A stretch of 58,235 bases of DNA, from assembly GCA_944323265.1 (NCBI GenBank), contig CALURX010000010.1:1-58235 (forward strand), read 5' to 3'. Positions 52,118-58,235 of this stretch are shown one piece after another. Numbering within the stretch: the stretch's first letter is position 1; the number at the start of each line of letters is the position of its first letter. Made by a program: the position numbers and the translations under genes. Below the pieces are notes generated by a model. The model did no database searches and was not told the origin of the DNA. It worked only from the letters and a program-made list of their open reading frames with translations. Origin of the DNA: Candidatus Gastranaerophilales bacterium (GTDB taxonomy: Bacteria; Cyanobacteriota; Vampirovibrionia; Gastranaerophilales; Gastranaerophilaceae).

Positions 52118-52725
52118 TAGGGCTTCCTGTATATATTCAAAGTTATTACAGCTTCATACACTCCTGCCCCATCATCCTCCAGTGAATATGTTCCCGAAAG
52201 CGGGGTGTTTCCGATATGCTGAGACACATTAAAGTTTTGTTTTCCTTCACTTAAAAATTTGCAGCATACACTGCCGTTATAGTTTTGATATGTGCTCTGA
52301 AATTCCGCACTTTTCAAAACCGGATAAGCAATCATATTTTTATTGCTCTTGGGTGCAGCGGAATAAATATCGGCAAGTGAAGCTAAATCAGGGAAGTGCT
52401 CTTTGTTTGCAAGTATAAGATATAAGTCCCCATCTTTTAAGAAATATCCGTTCTTTTCACCAGCTTCTGTATTTATTGAGCTTGAGAGTACAAAATCGTA
52501 TGTACTGTCATCCCCATTTGTTTTTACATTAAAGACAGCCCCCAATCCCATATGTGAACCTGTCTGCGGATTTATGGTGCTATTATTTATTGCAGACGGA
52601 ATAGTATTTACAACAGCGGCAGACGGAATGATAACAGTAAGTACACTATCAGTTACTGCCGCACCGGAACAAGCCGGTGCGGTTATTAGTAACAAAAATA
52701 AAAATCTTATAAGATTATTTTTCAT
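52117..52725 (-). CDS. Putative pilin subunit (minor)
   Basis: 202 residues with a signal peptide (KNNLIRFLFLLLITAPACSGA). Beta-rich exported domain resembling the protein at 52738-53349: both have an alanine/proline-rich start after the signal, a FFxKxGxLYLIL-type strand, IAYPV and a C-terminal YEAxITL strand. The AAGGA before the ATG is well spaced. Between the usher and the other pilin it is most likely a subunit; sequence alone cannot show assembly. Confidence 0.6.
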   Translation of the reverse strand: MKNNLIRFLFLLLITAPACSGAAVTDSVLTVIIPSAAVVNTIPSAINNSTINPQTGSHMGLGAVFNVKTNGDDSTYDFVLSSSINTEAGEKNGYFLKDGDLYLILANKEHFPDLASLADIYSAAPKSNKNMIAYPVLKSAEFQSTYQNYNGSVCCKFLSEGKQNFNVSQHIGNTPLSGTYSLEDDGAGVYEAVITLNIYRKP

Positions 52726-52737
52726 TAAAGGAAATCC

Positions 52738-53349
52738 TTATGTTGTAGTATCTGTCAGAATAATATATGCTTCATAATTTCCTGCTCTGTCATCAAATGA
52801 ATAAGTTGTACTGTCAACAGCAGTTGAAATAGTTGTCAGAGCAGTTGTTACCCCCTGCTCTACACTGAATTCATATTGTTTTTTAGAGTCATTAAATTCA
52901 GGATCGCTGGTATACTTGCCCTGAAGGTCGACATTTGCAATCGGATATGCAATTGCATTCTGGTTATTTTCAGGTGTTGCAGAACCGCTTGTAATATCTG
53001 TAATAGCAGCAGCAGAGGGCTTCATCGTTGTATGACCTAATACAAGATAGACAACTCCGCTTTTTTTGAAAAATCCGGGCATTGCAGTTCCGCCGTCAGC
53101 AATTGTTTCGGCTTTCAAGTATAAATTGAGTTTGTCATTTGAACTAATTGTAAATTTTGACGTAATGGTATTTTCCAATTCACCTGTTTCAGGTTTGATA
53201 TTACTATGCAGACCGCCTTCTTCTGCTTTAATATCAACATAGGCCGGTAAAGTCGCCTGTACGGTTTGTCTTGCAAAATTCTCCGCATGAGCGCAGGTTG
53301 CAGTCGCAGCAAGCATTAACATTGCTGCCAAAAATTTTCTTGTTTCCAT
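52738..53349 (-). CDS. Putative major pilin subunit
   Basis: 203 residues. Signal peptide (KFLAAMLMLAATATCAHAE), then ARQTVQATLPAYVDI, which resembles ARQIVQAELPEILHI in the divergent protein at 55224. C-terminal half ends in YSFDDRAGNYEAYIILTDT, a possible donor-acceptor strand. AAGGAGG precedes the ATG, the strongest ribosome site in the locus, which fits a major subunit. Confidence 0.62.
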   Translation of the reverse strand: METRKFLAAMLMLAATATCAHAENFARQTVQATLPAYVDIKAEEGGLHSNIKPETGELENTITSKFTISSNDKLNLYLKAETIADGGTAMPGFFKKSGVVYLVLGHTTMKPSAAAITDITSGSATPENNQNAIAYPIANVDLQGKYTSDPEFNDSKKQYEFSVEQGVTTALTTISTAVDSTTYSFDDRAGNYEAYIILTDTTT

Positions 53350-53361
53350 TTTTCCTCCTTT

Positions 53362-54192
53362 TTAAATTGAATCGTTTACGTGAAATTGTGTTTCTTTTAT
53401 CAAGTTTTTATTTTCACCCTTTTCGTTTTTATATGTAAGAATAACTTTAAAAACATAATCACCTTCTTCTAAGTTTCCGGGCAACAAGCCTATTTCTGAA
53501 AATACGCCGTTTGCGCGTATCGTGTTACTGTTGACAGGAAATTCTTTAATCAGTTGGTTATTTTTTATAATTTGAGCTTTGCCATGATAGCGGACTTTAC
53601 TATTACCGCTTGCGCTTAAATCCATTTTGTATACCAGATTTTTATTACTATTTTTTTCGACTTTCAGGTCATTAAAATTTCCGGCTTTTACAACCCGCCC
53701 TTTATCAACATAAATAGGAATTCCCAAACGAGTTTTGACAATAAGCCGTGTATTCAAATTTTTATTAGCATTCGGCAGCATTATCTCTTTTGCGGCAACA
53801 TCTTCAATAAACATTACCATCCTTGATTCACCGTCAGGCAAGCTTTTTAAATCAGTAAAAGTTACACGTACAACTTGCGGTACACCGTTTTTCAAGGTAA
53901 ATTCATTCGGCACAAAACGTGCATGGGAAATTAAATTATCAGCATTGCTTGAAACAGGTACCGCATCCATTTTCCCTTCATTTGTAATAGTAAAATACTC
54001 AGGATAAAGTTTAAATCTCACTGTCTCATTTTTATCTGCCTGAACAGAAAAAGATGTTGTTAAATAATTACCCCTGCTTTTATTTGCATTCAACTCTATT
54101 AGAGTCGGCATTACTTTCACAGTAGCAAATGCCGGCGTTAGCTGCGACAAAAAAAGTAACAATACAGCAAATTTTTTCAAAAAGTTTTTCAT
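53362..54192 (-). CDS. Periplasmic pilus chaperone (PapD-like fold)
   Basis: 276 residues. Signal peptide (FLKKFAVLLLFLSQLTPAFA). VKVMPTLIELNANKSRGNYLTTSFSVQADKNETVRFKLYP is the first Ig strand set of alternate-type chaperones, FVPNEFTLKNGVPQVVRVTF and NTRLIVKTRLGIPIYVD follow, and a second Ig-like domain extends to the end. It guides pilin subunits to the usher. It ends 12 bases before the pilin gene. Confidence 0.8.
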   Translation of the reverse strand: MKNFLKKFAVLLLFLSQLTPAFATVKVMPTLIELNANKSRGNYLTTSFSVQADKNETVRFKLYPEYFTITNEGKMDAVPVSSNADNLISHARFVPNEFTLKNGVPQVVRVTFTDLKSLPDGESRMVMFIEDVAAKEIMLPNANKNLNTRLIVKTRLGIPIYVDKGRVVKAGNFNDLKVEKNSNKNLVYKMDLSASGNSKVRYHGKAQIIKNNQLIKEFPVNSNTIRANGVFSEIGLLPGNLEEGDYVFKVILTYKNEKGENKNLIKETQFHVNDSI

Positions 54193-54193
54193 G

Positions 54194-55105
54194 TCATTCT
54201 CTCTCCAATATGTAAGTAAACGGATTTTGTCTCACTCCTTCTTTTATATAGGCGTCAGAATTTGTATTTTTAAATGAATACTCAATTGTAATGTTAGTCG
54301 GGACTTTGTTACCGCATTCAATCCCCTCCAGAGTCGGCTCGCCGGAAGCAAGTAAATATCGTTTATTGGCAAGAAGTCTTGTACTGTCAGGTTCGTAGTT
54401 TAACACCTTTCCGGAGACATTTTTCAATTGAAAATAATATTCACAATTTTCATCGTCCAAAGACGATGTACTAAGCCACAATTTCCACCTGGTATTTGAT
54501 GCCAAATCAAGTCTTACATCATTTTGATTTTTTATACATAACTGTTTGTTAAAAATATCATTTTCGGACAATATAATAATAGGATCACCGCTCGTTGAAA
54601 TAATCGAATGCTTATCCTCTATAATAAACGTAAACAAGAGTTCACATTCGTAGTCCATTGTAAGCCCTGTTTTATCTAAGAACTTGAGAAGCACGGTATA
54701 GGTTCCCGCAGGAAGTTCCCCAATATTTTCAAGCTTTAAATTAATATTTTTCTGGGCAGAGCCTGTTATATCAAAAGTATCAATGTAAAACCTCTGCCAC
54801 CCATTATTACTAATTTGAAATTGCTGACCGTCACAGAAAAGATACAAGTTTGTTATAGGAATTTTTATATTCGGATTTTCGTTATTAATTATATAGCTAT
54901 CAGCAGAAGTGACAAAAAGTCTTGAATACCCCATCTGTATGTAAGTCAGGTTAACATTTGCAGTCACACTGTTTTCCGTAACAATCGGAAACCCCGTAAT
55001 CTCGGCTCTAAAGTGCGGATTGGCAAAAACACGCGGACAGATTACTGACATAAACAATATTATTACTGTTATTATTAAATTTTTCACTTTCGTATAAATC
55101 CTCAT
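54194..55105 (-). CDS. Exported pilus-locus protein (possible tip subunit)
   Basis: 303 residues from ATG 55105, chosen because a signal peptide starts there (KNLIITVIILFMSVICPRVFA); the open frame extends upstream to 55537 only through the divergent gene. Beta-rich with repeated ITN/DGQQF-type strands and several Cys (CDG, CELLF, LCIKN, CEYYF, ECG). No family recognised. The chaperone gene follows one base after it. A tip adhesin or second chaperone-like role is inference. Confidence 0.6.
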   Translation of the reverse strand: MRIYTKVKNLIITVIILFMSVICPRVFANPHFRAEITGFPIVTENSVTANVNLTYIQMGYSRLFVTSADSYIINNENPNIKIPITNLYLFCDGQQFQISNNGWQRFYIDTFDITGSAQKNINLKLENIGELPAGTYTVLLKFLDKTGLTMDYECELLFTFIIEDKHSIISTSGDPIIILSENDIFNKQLCIKNQNDVRLDLASNTRWKLWLSTSSLDDENCEYYFQLKNVSGKVLNYEPDSTRLLANKRYLLASGEPTLEGIECGNKVPTNITIEYSFKNTNSDAYIKEGVRQNPFTYILERE

Positions 55106-55223
55106 ATCTTTTATAAATTTTTGTTTAAGATAAAAAATCGGCTTGTTGTCTAAAGCTTTAAGGGTAGATTTTTTATACTCTGTAAGGTAATTTATATGCC
55201 TGACAAATACGGTTAGAGTTTTT

Positions 55224-55715
55224 ATGATGAAAAATTTAAAAAAATACTTGTTTTTAATAATGATAATATTTCTCAATGTAGGAACTGCTTCTGCCAATAA
55301 AGATGCCAGACAAATTGTGCAAGCAGAGCTGCCGGAAATTTTACACATTGAAAAAATCATTGTTGAAGGAGCTGAATATGAAAAGGATGATATACTTACC
55401 AATGTTGATATCAAAAGTGTCGAACCGTTAAGCGAAACTTGCTTCAGGTTAAATTTAAGTCCGTTTGTAGTAAGAATACATACCAATCTTGCCGAGCCCA
55501 TACAGGTTAGCGCAAAGTTTGAGGATTGCTGCAGCACCTGCGGACGATATCCGATGAAAAACGAAAATCTCTCAATTACACCTTCTTCATATACAATTCA
55601 AAATCCGTATGATAAAGTCGAAACGGACTTTTTCACACCACATGTACTTGCTCATGATGATACTGTCTGTACGACTTACAACGCAAAATTGATTATTACG
55701 CTTGGAAGGGTTTGA
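55224..55715 (+). CDS. Putative pilin-like exported protein
   Basis: 163 residues, divergent from the pilus operon. Signal peptide (KKYLFLIMIIFLNVGTASAN), then ARQIVQAELPEILHIEKI as in the major pilin. Cys residues CCSTC in the middle. Only a weak ribosome site. The next gene starts one base past this stop codon. Confidence 0.6.
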   Translation: MMKNLKKYLFLIMIIFLNVGTASANKDARQIVQAELPEILHIEKIIVEGAEYEKDDILTNVDIKSVEPLSETCFRLNLSPFVVRIHTNLAEPIQVSAKFEDCCSTCGRYPMKNENLSITPSSYTIQNPYDKVETDFFTPHVLAHDDTVCTTYNAKLIITLGRV

Positions 55716-55716
55716 T

Positions 55717-56466
55717 ATGATAAAAAAATTTTTAACAATTTTTATAATGTTGTCATTAAGCATCCAAACAGCTGTTTTTGCAAGAGAGGGAAGACCCGCA
55801 TTTGTATTTGCAATTGATGATTACTTTGATGATTCAAGCACATCTAACTCCGGCGGCGGTCTTTCCGGCGGAGCCATTACAGCAATAACACTGGGTTCAA
55901 TCGGAGGGGCTGCGCTTCTTGGTCTTGGAGGATGGCTTTACAAAAGAAAAACTGAACAATGTCTTGCGGCAGGGTGCATAAGAGGTGCAGGAAACCCCAT
56001 TGTGCCATTCTGTATGGAAACAAATCCCAATGCGGAAATTTATGCACGCATCAATAATAATTATCCTTATTTAAAAAAAGCCTTAAGTCTCAACGAAATC
56101 CACTACTGCCCTAATTCAAAATATCTGCTTGTATATGATACTCCTATTGAAAAACGCAAATTCGACTCTGTAAAATTTGAAATTCCACAAGGTACAAAAG
56201 CGCTGAAAATAACCCACGTTACCGATTCTTTTGCACGTAAGGATGTAACTGCCGAATTATTTTTATATAAAAATGAAACAAATACAACAGAACCTTATAT
56301 GGCAGAGTTAGAAAACATCTCGGAGAAATCTTCTGAGAAAAATGGAATCATCATGAAAACTTTAAGTATGGATTTCCAAAACTATCCTTATGCGGCATAC
56401 GTTGTATCAAATTACTCAGACAAAAAAATCTACGCAGTTGTAATAGAATTTATCTTCCAAAGTTAA
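55717..56466 (+). CDS. Exported protein with a glycine-rich membrane segment
   Basis: 249 residues from ATG 55717, preceded by GGAAGGG. Signal peptide (IKKFLTIFIMLSLSIQTAVFA), a Gly/Ser/Asp-rich stretch, then a likely membrane segment (GGGLSGGAITAITLGSIGGA, about 48-68) followed by KRKTEQ. The rest is a soluble domain with four Cys in two pairs. No family recognised; co-transcribed with the pilin-like gene, so part of the pilus or its surface anchor by inference. Confidence 0.6.
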   Translation: MIKKFLTIFIMLSLSIQTAVFAREGRPAFVFAIDDYFDDSSTSNSGGGLSGGAITAITLGSIGGAALLGLGGWLYKRKTEQCLAAGCIRGAGNPIVPFCMETNPNAEIYARINNNYPYLKKALSLNEIHYCPNSKYLLVYDTPIEKRKFDSVKFEIPQGTKALKITHVTDSFARKDVTAELFLYKNETNTTEPYMAELENISEKSSEKNGIIMKTLSMDFQNYPYAAYVVSNYSDKKIYAVVIEFIFQS

Positions 56467-56474
56467 AAACAAAT

Positions 56475-57002
56475 TTAGAAATTATAACTCAATATTGCAT
56501 TTATTCCCCAATTTTTTCCGGAATTGTCTTTTATGTCCTGAAGATTATAGCGTTGTCCTTCAATAGAAAGAGACGAGTTATTTCCTATTTTTTGTGTAAA
56601 TCCTGCAAAGATTCCTGCGCTGTTTGTCCATTTATTATTTTTATAATCGTACTTTCCTGCATAATGAGGATTGGCATAAAAACTCAAGTTTTTGTTTAGC
56701 GGAACCTCAACAGTCAATGGCGAATATCTTATTTGGGTTGCCGAACTATTTATACCTATTGTATTTCTTATGCGCAGATTTTGGTTCAAAATCCCATTTT
56801 TATCATATTTCATACTGCCTTTTAGATCTATAACCAGCATCGCATCGTTATTAAAATTCGTACCAATACCAATAAAAGATCCGGCAGAAGTTCTTGGAGA
56901 TACAGCTTTTTCTTCTATCCCCGCTATTGTTAAGTTGCTGCCATCAAAGTTTTGGTATGTATTTAGGCTGGCAGAGCCTTTTGTTATTACTGGATATGGC
57001 AT
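56475..57002 (-). CDS. Beta-barrel-like outer-membrane protein, short
   Basis: 175 residues of alternating strands ending in SYNF, an aromatic end typical of outer-membrane barrels. GGAG lies seven bases before the ATG. It starts MPYPVITKGSASLNTYQNFD with no signal peptide, so it may be an N-terminally truncated barrel. The start resembles IAYPVLKSAEFQSTYQNYN inside the pilin at 52117-52725. Function unknown. Confidence 0.55.
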   Translation of the reverse strand: MPYPVITKGSASLNTYQNFDGSNLTIAGIEEKAVSPRTSAGSFIGIGTNFNNDAMLVIDLKGSMKYDKNGILNQNLRIRNTIGINSSATQIRYSPLTVEVPLNKNLSFYANPHYAGKYDYKNNKWTNSAGIFAGFTQKIGNNSSLSIEGQRYNLQDIKDNSGKNWGINAILSYNF

Positions 57003-57099
57003 GATTTCTCCTAAAATTCCCTTATTTATATAAAGTATTTTTAGGAATAAAAATTGCCTTATTTTAGTATAATTTTACAAAATATGTTATAGTTAAAGT

Positions 57100-57162
57100 A
57101 TGAAAACACAAACTTCTTCGAAAATTGGAATTGTAGAGACCTCTTTAAATATTAATTGGTAA
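57100..57162 (+). CDS. Leader peptide of the acetyltransferase gene, 20 residues
   Basis: A 20-codon ORF from ATG 57100 that starts MKTQTSSKIGIVE and ends with TAA at 57160-57162. Its last codons lie inside the hairpin that hides the downstream ribosome site. Inducible cat genes of Gram-positive origin carry a short leader like this, on which a drug-stalled ribosome opens the hairpin. TATAAT at 57068-57073 may be the -10 box. Ribosome site weak. Confidence 0.65.
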   Translation: MKTQTSSKIGIVETSLNINW

Positions 57163-57175
57163 TATTTAAGGAGGT
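57139..57175 (+). promoter_or_regulatory. Attenuator hairpin masking the acetyltransferase ribosome site
   Basis: A 16-bp inverted repeat with one G-U pair: ACCTCTTTAAATATTA (57139-57154) with TAATATTTAAGGAGGT (57160-57175), loop ATTGG. The right arm contains the AAGGAGG (57168-57174) of the gene at 57180. Folding would block translation initiation. Confidence 0.8.
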
Positions 57176-57179
57176 TAAA

Positions 57180-57818
57180 ATGAAATTTGAAATAAAAGAT
57201 AATAACTGGAAACGATATAATTTATTCTGGCATTATATCGATAATTTGCGTAATGTAATTAGTATGACCTGTGATATTGATATAACAGGATATTTAAATT
57301 ATGTAAATAGTAATGGGTATAGATTTTACCCCAGCTTTATGTGGGCAGTAAGTAAAATTATCAACACCCACGAAGAATTTAAACTCGGTTGGGGTGATAA
57401 AAATCAAGTGGGTGTATATGACATTATTCACCCATATTTTGCTCACTTCTATAAAGAAGATGAACAATGCGCCTTGCTCTATACTGAATATCACGAAAAT
57501 TTGGGAGAATTTCACAGAAACTTTGTAAAGACACTTGAAGAATACAAGGCTTGCCGTGCATTTGATTTCCAAGATATTCCGAAAAACATATTTAATGTAT
57601 CCTGTCTGCCGTGGATTCATTACAAAAGTTTTGATATCCATGTATTTGATGAAGGCAAGTATCTTGCACCAGTCGTAACCTGGGGTAAATATACTCCAGT
57701 TGGAGATAAAATAATGATACCCCTATCATTTAATATACATCACGCATCAGCTGATGGTTTCCATCTCTCAAGATTTTTTGTTGAACTTCAGGAATACATA
57801 GATTCTTATAAGTATTAA
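57180..57818 (+). CDS. Chloramphenicol acetyltransferase-like protein
   Basis: 212 residues. HHASADGFH at 187-195 is the HHxxxDG active-site motif of CAT enzymes, which acetylate chloramphenicol. Other matches are the start NNWKRYNLFWHYIDN, FYPSFMWAVSKIINTHEEFKLG and PLSFNIHHASADG. Normal CAT length. ATG 57180 has AAGGAGG upstream. Followed by a terminator. Some members of the family are not resistance enzymes, so activity needs testing. Confidence 0.9.
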   Translation: MKFEIKDNNWKRYNLFWHYIDNLRNVISMTCDIDITGYLNYVNSNGYRFYPSFMWAVSKIINTHEEFKLGWGDKNQVGVYDIIHPYFAHFYKEDEQCALLYTEYHENLGEFHRNFVKTLEEYKACRAFDFQDIPKNIFNVSCLPWIHYKSFDIHVFDEGKYLAPVVTWGKYTPVGDKIMIPLSFNIHHASADGFHLSRFFVELQEYIDSYKY

Positions 57819-57826
57819 TTCTGCAC

Positions 57827-57853
57827 AAAGAGGCAATATTGCCTCTTTTTTAT
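57827..57853 (+). terminator. Terminator of the acetyltransferase gene
   Basis: Palindrome AAAGAGGCAATATTGCCTCTTT (57827-57848; described as two 11-base arms) followed by T's to about 57851. Confidence 0.85.
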
Positions 57854-58001
57854 ACAAATAAGACATATTAACTTGATGTTTGCAAAAGAACACATGATTT
57901 GATTATTTGGGGCAACATAAATTTAAAATATTAAATAAATGAACAAATTTACAATTTCAAGACTATAAAGTCCCTGTCATAAAAAAATTAAAATATATAA
58001 T

Positions 58002-58235
58002 TTAACCCTGCATTTTATCAAGCAGAGTTTTAATTTCCATAATTTTATCTTTAGCGATTTCAGAATCAGAAAAAGATTTAGCAACACATTCTTCAAGATG
58101 TGTTTTTAATATATTGCTCTCAATATGCTTGATTGCCGAACGTACAGCCTTAAGCTGTACAATAATATCCGGACAATATCGTTGTTCTTCAATCATTTTT
58201 TTGATACCTTCCAACTGACCTATTGCCCTGTTTAG
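58002..58235 (-). CDS. CsoR/FrmR-family metal or formaldehyde-sensing repressor (5' end cut)
   Basis: 77 residues visible, the reading frame open to the right edge of the window. RAIGQLEGIKKMIEEQRYCPDI, VQLKAVRSAIKHIESNILKTHLEECV is the all-helical family pattern. Cys in YCPDI and His and Cys in THLEEC follow the Cu(I)-binding C-H-C pattern of CsoR. Target genes are not in the window. It is separated from the acetyltransferase by about 180 bases with nothing recognisable. Confidence 0.85.
   Translation of the reverse strand, partial: LNRAIGQLEGIKKMIEEQRYCPDIIVQLKAVRSAIKHIESNILKTHLEECVAKSFSDSEIAKDKIMEIKTLLDKMQG

Noticed and set aside
54194-55537. Start at 55537 for the pilus-locus protein (447 residues)
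   Set aside because: The first 144 residues are antisense to the divergent pilin-like gene and lack a signal peptide; the ATG at 55105 begins a proper one.

Overview
The window is AT-rich DNA from what looks like a Gram-negative, anaerobic, gut-type bacterium. My best placement, by inference only, is the non-photosynthetic cyanobacterial sister group (Melainabacteria/Vampirovibrionia, probably Gastranaerophilales). The support is an F1 beta/epsilon (atpD-atpC) pair standing alone as in cyanobacteria, a glutamate-cysteine ligase of the plant/cyanobacterial GCS2 kind, minCDE, an MCE lipid-transfer protein, TolC-like and usher-like outer-membrane proteins, flagellar rod genes, and a flavin reductase-rubredoxin fusion typical of anaerobes.

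Layout. 1-312: 5' part of a tmRNA gene (ssrA, minus strand, cut by the left edge) with a duplicated 5' end. 443-5949: a membrane-anchored zinc protease, a family-4 uracil-DNA glycosylase, two tandem tiny-ORF/antisense-RNA cassettes (2582-3009), an AbrB-like regulator with the flavin reductase-rubredoxin, a RhuM-Fic protein and ksgA. 6061-13492: glutamate-cysteine ligase, an acyltransferase, a 53-residue ribbon-helix-helix protein, atpD-atpC, a HepT-MntA toxin-antitoxin pair and folate genes pabA and pabBC. 13671-21023: grpE-dnaJ, a beta-propeller protein, a methyltransferase, a large acidic coiled-coil protein and a DXS-type enzyme. 21071-26072: TolC-like protein, three tRNAs (Thr-TGT, Thr-GGT, Tyr-GTA) with partial duplications, and flagellar rod genes. 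26278-34121: prephenate dehydratase, two MFS transporters, minCDE, an acetyltransferase and an MCE protein. 34118-49159: a cell-surface glycan locus, all on the minus strand, with at least six glycosyltransferases, an acyltransferase, a radical SAM protein, pgi, and enzymes for a complete GDP-D-glycero-D-manno-heptose route including an HddC-GmhB fusion. 49358-57002: an atypical chaperone-usher pilus locus. 57068-58235: a chloramphenicol acetyltransferase-like gene with a leader peptide and a ribosome-site-masking hairpin, then the end of a CsoR-type repressor.

The most interesting part is 2582-3009. Two diverged tandem cassettes each encode a 24-residue hydrophobic peptide with a strong Shine-Dalgarno site locked in a 13-bp hairpin. 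On the opposite strand each carries a well-formed promoter driving a roughly 95-nt RNA whose three hairpins differ between copies by compensating changes, the last one ending in a T-run. This looks like a tandem type I toxin-antitoxin system not matching any family I can name. A second theme is that three of the four structured-RNA genes (tmRNA, tRNA-Tyr, tRNA-Thr-GGT) have a duplicated gene end next to hairpin-rich inserts, two of which share the same boundary sequence.

The evidence is sequence reading only. No alignments, folding programs or database searches were run.
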